Shown here: positions 1 to 7,433 of the stretch, in pieces
Layout: each line of letters opens with the position of its first letter
How positions within the stretch are numbered: position 1 is the first letter of the stretch
DNA from: Andreprevotia lacus DSM 23236
GTDB lineage: Bacteria; Pseudomonadota; Gammaproteobacteria; Burkholderiales; Chitinibacteraceae
DNA length: 64,000 nt
Assembly (NCBI RefSeq): GCF_900176275.1
Contig: NZ_FWXD01000004.1
Coordinates: 124,001 to 188,000 of the forward strand
Reading direction: 5' to 3'
The notes under the pieces: generated by a model
Databases searched by the model: none
Seen by the model: the letters and a program-made list of their open reading frames with translations, nothing else
What the model was told of the DNA's origin: nothing
Made by a program: the position numbers and the translations under genes

Positions 1-177
1 GTGATCCTGTTCACCGATTTCCTCGGCCATAACGTGATGCGCAACTACCGCCAGGCCGCCCAGGCCGCCAACGTCCGCTTCGTCGCTTGCCGCCGCTCTA
101 CTTGCGCGCTGACCACCTCGCTGGAAAAAATCGCCGCCAAGCGCTGCGAGGATTGCCCGGCGCAGAAACGCCACTAA
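1..177 (+). CDS. C-terminal part of a DUF2325-like protein (start outside window)
   Basis: Frame 1 is open from the first base to a TAA at 175-177 and gives 58 residues. The start of the gene lies outside the window. The phrase ILFTDFLGHNVMRNYRQAA followed by a short beta-strand-like stretch ending in CRRS resembles the C-terminal half of small DUF2325 proteins, in which a Rossmann-like fold ends in a (S/C)RRS segment and a helix. Four cysteines occur in the last 30 residues, two of them in CEDC. DUF2325 has no firmly established function, so no role is assigned. The family call comes from pattern memory and could be wrong. Confidence 0.5.
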   Translation: MILFTDFLGHNVMRNYRQAAQAANVRFVACRRSTCALTTSLEKIAAKRCEDCPAQKRH

Positions 178-352
178 TCAAATGGCAAGGGGTGCGCTCG
201 CTGCCCAGTTATCCACTGTCGGTGCTTGAGCGGGAAATTCCCTTCTGAAGCGCCGAGCAGCACAGCCAAGCCCGGATGAAGGGGAGGGATGTTTGAGGCC
301 CACAGGGCCGAGTTACCGACCCGCCGGGCTTGGCGCGCAGCGCAGGGCACTG

Positions 353-378
353 CCCGGATTTGCGTTAGCAAAACCGGG
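353..378. repeat. Inverted repeat (hairpin)
   Basis: CCCGGATTTGC and GCAAAACCGGG pair across a GTTA loop with a single A-A mismatch. It lies 33 bp before a second hairpin. The two together look like one structured intergenic element rather than a simple terminator, since no T-run follows on either strand. Confidence 0.5.
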
Positions 379-410
379 TAGCGCGTAGGCAGGGCCGCAT
401 TCTTTTGCTT

Positions 411-436
411 CCTTTTCTTGGCGGGACAAGAAAAGG
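411..436. repeat. Perfect 10-bp inverted repeat
   Basis: CCTTTTCTTG and CAAGAAAAGG are exact inverse complements separated by GCGGGA. Either strand could fold into a hairpin. It may end transcription of the DUF2325-like gene or of the SDR gene on the other strand, but there is no clean T-run. Confidence 0.5.
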
Positions 437-529
437 GAGGCGGCATGCGGGACACACTCCCGCCCCAAAACGCCGCGCCGCAGGCGCTGAAAAACAACCC
501 GCTGCCGAATGCAGGCCATGCCGCCCACC

Positions 530-1333
530 TCACACCATCACCCGTCCCCCCGCCACATCCAGCACCACCCCCGTCGTCCACGCCGCCGCATCGCTCAGCA
601 AGAACAAGGCCGCTGCCGCTACATCATCCGGCGTGCCCAAGCGGCCGAGCGGAAAGCCGGCCTGCATCTGCGCCAGCCGCTCTGGCGGCATGGTATTGCG
701 GGTGCGCTCGGTCAGTACGGCAGAGGGCGAGATGCAGTTCACGCGGATGCCGGCGGGGCCGACTTCGTTGGCCAGATGGCGCGTCAGCATGATGATGCCG
801 GCCTTGGCCGCCCCATAGCCGGCCGGTGCGCCGGATGCCACGCGTGCCCCGGCCGACGCCATGGTGACGATGCTGCCCATGCCGCGCGCCAGCATGCCGG
901 GCAAAAAACTCTTGAGCGTGAAGAAGGTGGCGGTCAGATTGTTGTCCAGGCTGGAGCGCCAATCCTGCTCGCTGATTTCGTGCAGCGGCACGGGCTTGCC
1001 GGTGCCGCCGCCGGCAAAGGCCAGCACGAAATCCGGCACGCCATAGTGTGCTTCTACCTCATCGCGCAGCCGCTCTACCTGTGCCAGATCGGCACAATCG
1101 GCCGGGATGGCTATCGCCTCGCCTCCCACTGCGCGTACTGCCGCCACGCTGGCAGCCAGCGCCTGCGGATCGCGCCCGTTGATGGCCAGCAGCACGCCGT
1201 TGCGCGCTAGCGCCAGGCAAGTAGCCGCGCCAATACCACGCGAGCCACCGGTGACCACTGCCACCTTGCCACGCAAATCGGCAAAGGTCGGCACGGTGGA
1301 GGAGGGTGTAGTGATGCGCTCAGACGTCGTCAT
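530..1333 (-). CDS. SDR family oxidoreductase
   Basis: A 267-residue classical short-chain dehydrogenase/reductase. The Rossmann cofactor motif TGGSRGIG is at residues 28-35, the catalytic Ser is near 160 and the YGAAK catalytic pair is at 173-177, followed by the usual GIRVNCISP segment. The Arg in the glycine motif suggests NADP(H), but this is inference. A longer frame extends upstream, but the ATG at 1333 is preferred: it has GAGG about 10 nt upstream and overlaps the VOC gene stop by 14 nt, which suggests translational coupling. Substrate cannot be told from sequence. The pair is divergent from a LysR regulator that may control it. Confidence 0.85.
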   Translation of the reverse strand: MTTSERITTPSSTVPTFADLRGKVAVVTGGSRGIGAATCLALARNGVLLAINGRDPQALAASVAAVRAVGGEAIAIPADCADLAQVERLRDEVEAHYGVPDFVLAFAGGGTGKPVPLHEISEQDWRSSLDNNLTATFFTLKSFLPGMLARGMGSIVTMASAGARVASGAPAGYGAAKAGIIMLTRHLANEVGPAGIRVNCISPSAVLTERTRNTMPPERLAQMQAGFPLGRLGTPDDVAAAALFLLSDAAAWTTGVVLDVAGGRVMV

Positions 1334-1697
1334 GCGTACGTACCTCGATATTGTGCTGATCCGGGTCATGGAAATAGAGCGAATCCGCCCAGCCGCGCGC
1401 TCCTTGCTGCGGCGCGCTGTGCCCGTCCCGCGTGAACGGGTGGCCGCCGTACGCAATGCCGCGCGCCTGCAAACGCGCCCGCACGCCCTCGAAGCTGGCA
1501 CGGTCCAGCGTGAAGGCCAGATGCATTGCGTCTTTGGGCGGCTCGCCCAGCAAATCCAGCGTGGTGGCCTCGTTCACGCGCACGATCTCGAACGGCCCGC
1601 CGTTGCCCTCGTGGGCAAAGCCCAGCAATTGTTCATAAAAACGTGCCGAGCGCTGCGGATCGCTGACGCGGACGATGAGGTGGTCGAGTTGTGGCAT
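1320..1697 (-). CDS. VOC family protein (glyoxalase/bleomycin-resistance fold)
   Basis: A 125-residue single-domain VOC protein. It begins with LDHLIVRVSD and has a central AMHLAFTL strand and a DPDQHNIEVR C-terminal strand, the places where the His/Glu metal ligands sit in vicinal-oxygen-chelate enzymes. An AGGG motif precedes the ATG. It is the first gene of a two-gene operon with the overlapping SDR gene. Members range from glyoxalase I to dioxygenases and resistance proteins, so only the fold is called. Confidence 0.8.
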   Translation of the reverse strand: MPQLDHLIVRVSDPQRSARFYEQLLGFAHEGNGGPFEIVRVNEATTLDLLGEPPKDAMHLAFTLDRASFEGVRARLQARGIAYGGHPFTRDGHSAPQQGARGWADSLYFHDPDQHNIEVRTHDDV

Positions 1698-1845
1698 GGC
1701 TTTTCCCTATGGCATTTGCGTGTGCTGATCACTGCCGCGCTTGTGGCTTGCGGCACTGAATGGCAGTCTACGCAGCAAGGCTGACGGGTGCAGTCAACGA
1801 ATCGGCATGCCCGCTCTGCAAAACGGTATGGGGTAAACACCGCCT

Positions 1846-2742
1846 ATGGCACTGGATTGGGACGACCTGAAAATCGCGCTGGCGATTGCCCGCAACGGCA
1901 CGCTCAGCGCTGCGGCGCGGGCGCTGGGCAGCACGCAGCCCACCGTCAGCCGCCGGCTGGATGCGCTGGAGCAGCGGCTGGGCGCGCAATTGTTCGAACG
2001 CGAAGCCTGCGGCCTGCGGCTGACCGCGCTGGGCGATGCACTGCTGGCTGGGCTGGCGCAGATGGAAACGGGCGCGCTAGCCGTAGAACGGCAGATTGCC
2101 GCGCGCGATACTGGCCTGCATGGCGAGATCGTCGTCACCAGCCTCGACTGGCTGGGTGACGAAGTGCTGGCCCCCATGCTGGCGCGCTTTGGCGCCCAGC
2201 ACCCGGGGCTGACCATAGAGCTGATCAACGACGGCAAGGTCTATAACCTGGCGCGGCGCGAGGCCGACCTGGCCTTCCGCTTTGGCCCCTTCACGCAAGA
2301 AAACCTGATCGAACGCCGTGTGGGCGAGGTGCAATACGCACTCTACGCCAGCGACGCCTATCTGGCCCGCTACGGCCAGCCGAGCGAGGGCGACGGCCTG
2401 CGCGGCCACCAACTGGTACTGCTGGACCGCGCCGCCGGCGATGTACCGCACGAAGCCTGGCTAAGCGCCATCGCCCCGCATGCCAACATCGCCCTGCACG
2501 CCAATGGCCTGCGCGCCCACCTGGCCGCTACCCGCAGCGGCGCCACCATGGCCGTGCTGCCCTGCCTGCTGGGCGAACGCGAACCCACCCTGCGCCGCAT
2601 CCCCCTCGGCCCACCCCAACCCCCGCGCAGCGTGCGCGTGGGCTACCACCCCGACCTGCGCGACACCCCACGCATCCGCGCGCTGCTTGATTTTGTGGTG
2701 GAGGGGTTTGAGGTGATGGCGGGGGAGTTGGTTGTGGGGTAG
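1846..2742 (+). CDS. LysR-type transcriptional regulator
   Basis: A 298-residue LTTR. The N-terminal winged helix-turn-helix spans about residues 4-62, with the recognition-helix region STQPTVSRRLDALEQRLG. It is followed by a linker helix and a periplasmic-binding-protein-like effector domain starting near residue 90. It is transcribed away from the VOC-SDR operon, the usual LTTR arrangement, so the likely target is that operon. The inducer is unknown. The gene ends immediately before a sharp drop in GC content. Confidence 0.85.
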   Translation: MALDWDDLKIALAIARNGTLSAAARALGSTQPTVSRRLDALEQRLGAQLFEREACGLRLTALGDALLAGLAQMETGALAVERQIAARDTGLHGEIVVTSLDWLGDEVLAPMLARFGAQHPGLTIELINDGKVYNLARREADLAFRFGPFTQENLIERRVGEVQYALYASDAYLARYGQPSEGDGLRGHQLVLLDRAAGDVPHEAWLSAIAPHANIALHANGLRAHLAATRSGATMAVLPCLLGEREPTLRRIPLGPPQPPRSVRVGYHPDLRDTPRIRALLDFVVEGFEVMAGELVVG

Positions 2743-2922
2743 TAGGGAGTACTATTGGTTCAGGCTTGAGAGAGTGAGAGGCTGCATTTCTGGGCAATGC
2801 GACCCTTCCAGAAAAACGTGGATGTCTCTTGAGATTCATAATTAGAGGTGAGATACCGGAAAGAAAAATGTATGTTTGGAGTAGTTGAACTGCTACAACA
2901 TTAAAACTTAGAGTCCATTACT
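2743..2922. other. AT-rich left junction of the acquired cassette
   Basis: Base composition falls abruptly just after the LysR stop and stays low until about 5480. The stretch presumably holds the cassette promoter, but no convincing -35/-10 pair, att-like direct repeat or integrase remnant was recognised. Confidence 0.4.
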
Positions 2923-4668
2923 ATGCGTGATCTTCGATTTCTTTTTAAGACGCATTATGGTATTAGCCGTGCATTAGTTATCGGCATTGACGAGTACCAG
3001 ACCGCCTCACCTCTATCATATGCGGTCAGTGACGCGGTCGCGATTAAAGAGCTACTTGTTTCCAGCCTCGGCTTCTCTGAGCTCGAGGTTACAACATTAA
3101 CCAACGAAGCAGCTACAAGGCAGGCTATCCTCAGGGCTTTCCTTAGATTCGCAAACGAGGACATTGGTTTGGATGACCGGTTGATTGTATTCTTCGCTGG
3201 GCATGGTCATACACGAACTGGAAGTAGAGGTGAAATCGGATACCTTGTTCCTCATGATGCAGACTTGGCTGATTTTTCTACCTTAATACGTTGGGATGAA
3301 TTAACCCGGAATGCCGACTTAATTCGTGCCAAGCACGTTCTTTTTATTATGGATGCATGCTACGGTGGATTAGCCCTTGTTCGTACGACAGCAGCAGGGA
3401 CAACTAGATTTCTTAAAGACATGATGCTCCGCACTTCTCGGCAAGTTTTGACAGCGGGAAAGGCGGACGAGGTAGTCTCAGATTCGGGAGGACCTATTCC
3501 AAACCACTCGGTGTTTACTGGGCACTTACTCGAAGCGCTCCAGGGAAAGGCAGCCACCCCCGATGGGGTACTAACCGCTAGTGCAGTCATGTCCTACGTG
3601 TATGCGAAGGTTGCCAGCGATCAAAACTCCCATCAAACCCCGCATTATGGCCATGTGGATGGCGATGGCGATATGCTGCTTCTCGCCCCGGGGTTGGGCG
3701 AGCTTGAGCAGAGCGATACCAAAGACATTGATCGTCTCATCTCAATTCCATTCGCCGACCCATCTGTAGAGATTGATAGCACAGAGCTAAAGGTCAAAAG
3801 AGTTAAGACCCTGTTAGCAAGCGAATCGGGAACCATTGAGCTACATGATATGCTCAGCGCAGAAGTTAGACGCTTCTTGGCCGTTACCTCAGAAGATACA
3901 TTTGCCTTCTCTGGACAGTATTCTCTGCCAGAATTCGTATCGCGCTTAGAGCGCTATGAGGCGGCTGTGCAGGATGTTGCCCTATTGCTGGCCTGCGTGT
4001 CTCACTGGGGGCGGCTATCTCATCTAGCCACTCTCCAAAAGTGTGTTGCTCGATCAAGTGACCGTTTAGACTCAATAGGCGGACTCACAGTCTGGCTAGC
4101 TCTGCGTTGGTATCCACTACTGATTGAACTCTACTGTAGTGGCATTGCCGCAGTAGATGCTCGACGTTTTGATTCGCTAGCTGCGATCTTTGGGACACAT
4201 CTTCCGAGTTCGGATTCTCAGCGAATGCCAGATACCTTTGTAGGGGCTGCATCGATGGCGATACTTGAATTGAACAGATCAACTGTACTGAACCAGATTC
4301 CTGGTCACGAGCGTAACTACACACCCTTGAGCGATTATTTGCTAAAGGTACTTCAGCCAAGACTCGATGATGCCCTCTTTCTGGGTAAGAACTATGAAAC
4401 TGCTTTCGATGTTTTTGAAGTTTATTTTTCCCTTTGTGCTGTCGACGATCGGCTTATCAATGGAAAGTCTGCTTGGGGGCCAATTGGTAGGTTCGGGTGG
4501 AAACAGAGACATGACAACTCACCATTCGAACGAGTGCTGAAAGAGGCAAAAGTTCAGAGGGGAGAGTGGATGCCATTAAAGGCAGGCCTATTCGGTGGAG
4601 ATATAGAACGATTTGACAATGCCGCTGACCATCTAGCGCAATTACTTGGCGATCTACGGTGGTGGTGA
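2923..4668 (+). CDS. Caspase-like (peptidase C14) protease, likely conflict-system effector
   Basis: A 581-residue protein with an N-terminal caspase-fold domain at about residues 15-235. The first strand RALVIGIDEY, the histidine-containing FFAGHGH (His94) and the cysteine-containing MDACYGG (Cys146) give an intact His-Cys dyad. No death-fold, WD or TPR motif is obvious in the C-terminal half (about 250-581), which looks alpha-helical and is unrecognised; it may be a sensor. Prokaryotic caspase-like proteases act in anti-phage and programmed-death systems, for example by cleaving gasdermins. Base composition is much AT-richer than the flanks, suggesting transfer. A 2TM protein and a small peptide follow on the same strand. 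The specific role is inferred. Confidence 0.8.
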   Translation: MRDLRFLFKTHYGISRALVIGIDEYQTASPLSYAVSDAVAIKELLVSSLGFSELEVTTLTNEAATRQAILRAFLRFANEDIGLDDRLIVFFAGHGHTRTGSRGEIGYLVPHDADLADFSTLIRWDELTRNADLIRAKHVLFIMDACYGGLALVRTTAAGTTRFLKDMMLRTSRQVLTAGKADEVVSDSGGPIPNHSVFTGHLLEALQGKAATPDGVLTASAVMSYVYAKVASDQNSHQTPHYGHVDGDGDMLLLAPGLGELEQSDTKDIDRLISIPFADPSVEIDSTELKVKRVKTLLASESGTIELHDMLSAEVRRFLAVTSEDTFAFSGQYSLPEFVSRLERYEAAVQDVALLLACVSHWGRLSHLATLQKCVARSSDRLDSIGGLTVWLALRWYPLLIELYCSGIAAVDARRFDSLAAIFGTHLPSSDSQRMPDTFVGAASMAILELNRSTVLNQIPGHERNYTPLSDYLLKVLQPRLDDALFLGKNYETAFDVFEVYFSLCAVDDRLINGKSAWGPIGRFGWKQRHDNSPFERVLKEAKVQRGEWMPLKAGLFGGDIERFDNAADHLAQLLGDLRWW

Positions 4669-4739
4669 GTTCTAATCAATTTAGGTGAAAAAAAGTTCAT
4701 GTTGATTACTTGAAAAACTTGGCACTGCATGAGGGTTTG

Positions 4740-5249
4740 ATGAGCGGAAATTATCAAGAAAAATTCTGGCGTGAATTAGATCAACTCCGAATTCATGCTA
4801 CCTATATCGAAGGGTATTACGAAAAAACGGCCCAAACAGACCGAATTATAAGCATGCTGCTAGCGGTGACCTCAAGTGGCGGCATCGCTGGCTGGGCCGT
4901 ATGGAGCGAGTACCAATACGTATGGGCTTTCCTCGTTGCAGCTTCTCAAGTTGTTAATGCAGTTAAAGGGTATCTTCCGTATTCGAAACGCCTTAAGGCA
5001 CTGAGTACGCTATCGGCCGAATTGGAAAGTCTTTTTTTGTCGATGGAAAATCATTGGTTTAATGTTTCTGAGGCGAGGTTGAATAACGAAGAGATACATA
5101 AGCTGCATATGAAAATAAAAGAGCAAAGAAGATTAATTATTCAAAAAAATATTGGTTCTATCGATTTGCCTCACAAAAAAAACTTGATGGATGAGGCAAC
5201 TAAGAGTGCAAGACAGTATTTCGAAAATTTCTATATGTTTGAGGAGTAG
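4740..5249 (+). CDS. Two-transmembrane hairpin protein (SLATT-like effector candidate)
   Basis: A 169-residue protein. An upstream TTG at 4710 would add ten residues, but the ATG at 4740 has GAGGG 4 nt upstream and is preferred. Two adjacent hydrophobic segments at about residues 36-56 and 60-78 form a tight hairpin. A long charged helical tail follows, consistent with coiled coil. Residues 1-35 are a soluble amphipathic lead-in. This layout matches the SLATT/S-2TM families described as membrane-acting effectors of prokaryotic conflict systems. Family membership is by architecture only. It starts 71 nt after the caspase gene and is probably co-transcribed. It is not gasdermin-like, being too short and helical. 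Confidence 0.65.
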   Translation: MSGNYQEKFWRELDQLRIHATYIEGYYEKTAQTDRIISMLLAVTSSGGIAGWAVWSEYQYVWAFLVAASQVVNAVKGYLPYSKRLKALSTLSAELESLFLSMENHWFNVSEARLNNEEIHKLHMKIKEQRRLIIQKNIGSIDLPHKKNLMDEATKSARQYFENFYMFEE

Positions 5250-5251
5250 GT

Positions 5252-5413
5252 ATGACCACCCCAAAAAAACCTTTGGTGCCAAGTAAGCCATGGGTCGTAA
5301 TCGGTAATGATCGCGCCCTTGCCCCCGCCTCTACAGGAACCCCAATGCCGAAGGTGAAACCTTCAAATCCAGCTCCCATCACTATTGCAAAAAATGAGAA
5401 GAAAAAGGGTTGA
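5252..5413 (+). CDS. 53-residue basic, proline-rich peptide in the caspase cassette
   Basis: An ATG two bases after the 2TM stop opens a 53-codon frame ending in TGA at 5411-5413. GAGGAG lies in the last codons of the upstream gene, so translation is probably coupled. The peptide is rich in Pro, Lys, Ala and Thr, ends in NEKKKG, has no hydrophobic segment and looks disordered. Codon use and AT content match the two upstream genes. Function is unknown: it could be a substrate or regulator of the caspase, an inhibitor of the 2TM protein, or a chance frame. The tight spacing and ribosome-binding site favour a real gene. Confidence 0.55.
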   Translation: MTTPKKPLVPSKPWVVIGNDRALAPASTGTPMPKVKPSNPAPITIAKNEKKKG

Positions 5414-5483
5414 TCCTCTACTTAACTACGCTTCTTTCTGTTACTAGGTGATGCATGCTAAAGCTGCATATCGCCCATTAATC

Positions 5484-5564
5484 TTACGCCATGGCCATGG
5501 CTTCGCTATCCATATGCACGGTTTTTCCCGAAAGCTGGCGTGTATGCGAGGTGGCGAGGAAGCC
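5484..5564 (-). pseudogene. Decayed 3' end of a fabI-like enoyl-ACP reductase gene
   Basis: Read on the minus strand, this piece encodes FLATSHTRQLSG then KTVHMD and ends MAMA-stop. It aligns codon for codon, including the stop position, with the end of the intact fabI at 7611 (YLATPYARRLSG, NTVYVD, NIMA-stop). About 25 codons are recognisable. The rest of the gene is gone, and the fragment abuts the 3' end of the LysR gene that ends at 5570. It marks the right edge of the AT-rich cassette and implies a deletion, rearrangement or insertion at this point. Confidence 0.7.
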
Positions 5565-5569
5565 GCCAC

Positions 5570-6484
5570 CTATAACCCCGATTCACGCCGCTCACTCCAT
5601 TCCAGTGCCGTCCGTTCCAGATGTTCAAGAAAAACTGCCGCAACCGGCGATAGCCTTTTGCCGCGCGGATAAAGCGTAAACCAGCGTGACTGGAGTGGAA
5701 AACCGGCCACGTTGAGGATGGTCAGCTGATCGTCCGCTGGGCGTGCCGCCAGCGCGTGGCGCGACACCACGGCCAGGCCAAGGCCGCCGGCGACGGCTTG
5801 CTTGATCGCCTCATTACTGCCCAATTCGAGCCGGACTTGTGGCACGAAGGGGGCGCGCGAGAAAAACGCGTCGCACGCCAGGCGGGTGCCTGAGCCGCGC
5901 TCGCGCAGGATGAAGCGTTCGGCGGCGAGGTCTGCGAGTTGCAGCTGGCGGCCCTTCAGCGGGTGTTGGTCAGAGGCAATCAGCACCAGTGGGTTGGGCA
6001 GGAAGGCGTGCTGCTCCAGATCGAGGTTCTCTGGCGGCATCGACATGATGTAGAGGTCGTCGAGGTTTTCGCGCAGGCGGGCGACTACGCCGTCGCGGTT
6101 CAGAATCTCGAGCGAGATGTCGATATTGGGGTGTTCAGTACAAAAGGTGCCCAGCAGGCGCGGCACAAAGTAGGTGGCCGTGCTGACCAGCGCCACGCGC
6201 AAGCGCCCTTGTTCCAGCCCCTTCATGGCATCCAGCGTTTGCTCGAACGCCAGCCATTCGTCCAGCATCGTCCGTGCCGTTGCGGCCAGTGCCTCGCCGG
6301 CGGCGGTCAGGTAAAGGCGTTTGCCGATTTGTTCGTACAGCGGCAAGCCGGCGGCCTCGGCCAGCTCGCGCAGTTGCATCGATACCGTCGGCTGGGTGAC
6401 GTGGCAGGCTTCTGCAGCAGCAGTGACGCTGCCGCGCTCGGCCAGCGCCAGGAAGAGGCGCAACTGGCGAAAAGTGGCATTCAT
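5570..6484 (-). CDS. LysR-type regulator, CbbR-like
   Basis: A 304-residue LTTR. The HTH is at about residues 5-62 (TAAAEACHVTQPTVSMQLRELA). The effector domain begins near residue 93 (RLRVALVSTATYFVPRLLG), and its wording is typical of the CbbR/YeiE branch. The gene is divergent from a beta-carbonic anhydrase, separated by a 105-bp AT-rich region with repeated ATCGAT motifs. A role in CO2/bicarbonate-linked control of the anhydrase is likely but inferred. CbbR proteins classically control Calvin-cycle genes, none of which are in this window. Confidence 0.85.
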   Translation of the reverse strand: MNATFRQLRLFLALAERGSVTAAAEACHVTQPTVSMQLRELAEAAGLPLYEQIGKRLYLTAAGEALAATARTMLDEWLAFEQTLDAMKGLEQGRLRVALVSTATYFVPRLLGTFCTEHPNIDISLEILNRDGVVARLRENLDDLYIMSMPPENLDLEQHAFLPNPLVLIASDQHPLKGRQLQLADLAAERFILRERGSGTRLACDAFFSRAPFVPQVRLELGSNEAIKQAVAGGLGLAVVSRHALAARPADDQLTILNVAGFPLQSRWFTLYPRGKRLSPVAAVFLEHLERTALEWSERRESGL

Positions 6485-6589
6485 AGATATTTATCGATCA
6501 ATATCATCGTAAATATCGATTATTGCTTATTTCTCGTCATCGGTACTATCTGGCCCAACGCAATCGCTGGATAGCTGGATACGCCCACC
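6485..6589. promoter_or_regulatory. Divergent LysR/carbonic anhydrase control region
   Basis: This AT-rich stretch separates two divergent genes in GC-rich surroundings. ATCGAT occurs at 6493-6498 and 6515-6520, 22 bp or about two helical turns apart, each flanked by ATATTT- or AAAT-type sequence. Pairs of AT-rich dyads on one helix face are typical of LTTR recognition and activation sites. The LysR start codon lies only 8 bp from the first dyad, consistent with autoregulation. Confidence 0.45.
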
Positions 6590-7264
6590 ATGAAAACGCA
6601 TACCTCGGAAACCCAGGCCACCGTCACGCCGGCACTCGCGCTGCAGTTCCTCAAGGAAGGCAACGCGCGCTTCGTCAACAACCTGCGCGTCAGCCGCGAT
6701 CTGTTGCAGCAAGCCAATGAAACGCGCGATGGCCAATGGCCGTTTGCCACCATCGTCAGCTGTATCGACAGCCGCACCTCGGCCGAGCTGATCTTTGATC
6801 AGGGCCTTGGGGATATCTTCTCGGTGCGTATTGCCGGTAATGTGATCAACACCGATATCCTCGGCAGCCTGGAGTTTGCCTGTAACGTGGCCGGGTCTCG
6901 GCTGATCGTGGTGCTCGGGCATTCGTCGTGCGGCGCCATCAAGGGCGCTTGCGACCACGTGCAACTGGGCAACCTGACCGAACTGCTGTCCAAAATCCAG
7001 CCCGCCGTGTACCAGGAAGGGCAAACGCTGGAGCCGGCCAAGCGCACTTCGAAGAACCCCGAGTTCGTCGAGAATGTGGCCGACCTGAACGTGCGCCATG
7101 CGGTGCGCTCGATCATCAACCGCAGCTACATCCTTGAGCACATGGTTGCCGCCGGCCAGATCGGCATCATTGGCGCCAAGCATGATCTGGCCACGGGCGA
7201 AGTCACCTTCTTTGATGACACCTGGTTGAACGACAAGGCGTCTGTGCAGGCCATGGCCGGCTAA
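6590..7264 (+). CDS. Beta-class carbonic anhydrase
   Basis: A 224-residue beta-carbonic anhydrase that interconverts CO2 and bicarbonate. The zinc ligands are visible: Cys58 within SCIDSRTS (with the Asp60/Arg62 dyad), His111 and Cys114 in GHSSCGAIKGA. Length is normal for bacterial Can/CynT-like enzymes. It probably supplies bicarbonate for biotin-dependent carboxylases at ambient CO2. A CbbR-like regulator is encoded divergently. A MITE-like element lies 17 bp after the stop. Confidence 0.93.
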   Translation: MKTHTSETQATVTPALALQFLKEGNARFVNNLRVSRDLLQQANETRDGQWPFATIVSCIDSRTSAELIFDQGLGDIFSVRIAGNVINTDILGSLEFACNVAGSRLIVVLGHSSCGAIKGACDHVQLGNLTELLSKIQPAVYQEGQTLEPAKRTSKNPEFVENVADLNVRHAVRSIINRSYILEHMVAAGQIGIIGAKHDLATGEVTFFDDTWLNDKASVQAMAG

Positions 7265-7280
7265 CAGGCGGTCGTTACGC

Positions 7281-7399
7281 TTAGAGCCGCTAACAAAACC
7301 CAGTGCAGCGGTGCTGGCAAGGCACGCGAAACGCAGACAGTACAAGGCGTACGGCCAGTGAGCGTAACGCCGCCAGCAGGGTTTTGTTAGCGGCTCTTA
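7281..7399. mobile_element. 113-bp MITE-like element with TTA target duplication
   Basis: The element proper is 7284-7396. Its ends are perfect 18-bp inverted repeats, GAGCCGCTAACAAAACCC on the left and its complement on the right. TTA stands directly outside both ends (7281-7283 and 7397-7399), as expected for a 3-bp target-site duplication. There is no coding capacity. The terminal GAG and TNA-type duplication recall IS5-family (IS427-like) elements, so this is probably a non-autonomous derivative. The parent IS is not in the window. Confidence 0.7.
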
Positions 7400-7433
7400 G
7401 CGCCTGAGGCGCAATGCTTGATTGGCAAAGGCC

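Larger units (their letters stand above)
178..529. other. Gene-free stretch with two strong inverted repeats
   Basis: No convincing gene lies here. The stretch holds an imperfect hairpin at 353-378 and a perfect 10-bp inverted repeat at 411-436, listed separately. The wording around them (pyrimidine-rich lead-in, hairpin, GGCGGCATGCGGG) is like the multicopy hairpin elements seen in intergenic regions of many beta- and gammaproteobacteria. This resemblance is from memory. Confidence 0.4.

Noticed and set aside
206-220. A near-consensus DnaA box (TTATCCACT) in the first intergenic region
   Set aside because: A single isolated one-mismatch site is expected by chance and has no partner sites nearby.
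4740-5249. The 2TM protein as a bacterial gasdermin
   Set aside because: Too short, helical and with a two-TM hairpin; gasdermins are larger and beta-rich with a C-terminal inhibitory segment.
2743-5480. Prophage or integrative element boundaries around the caspase cassette
   Set aside because: No integrase, tRNA or matching direct repeats were seen at the edges; only composition and the fabI relic mark it.
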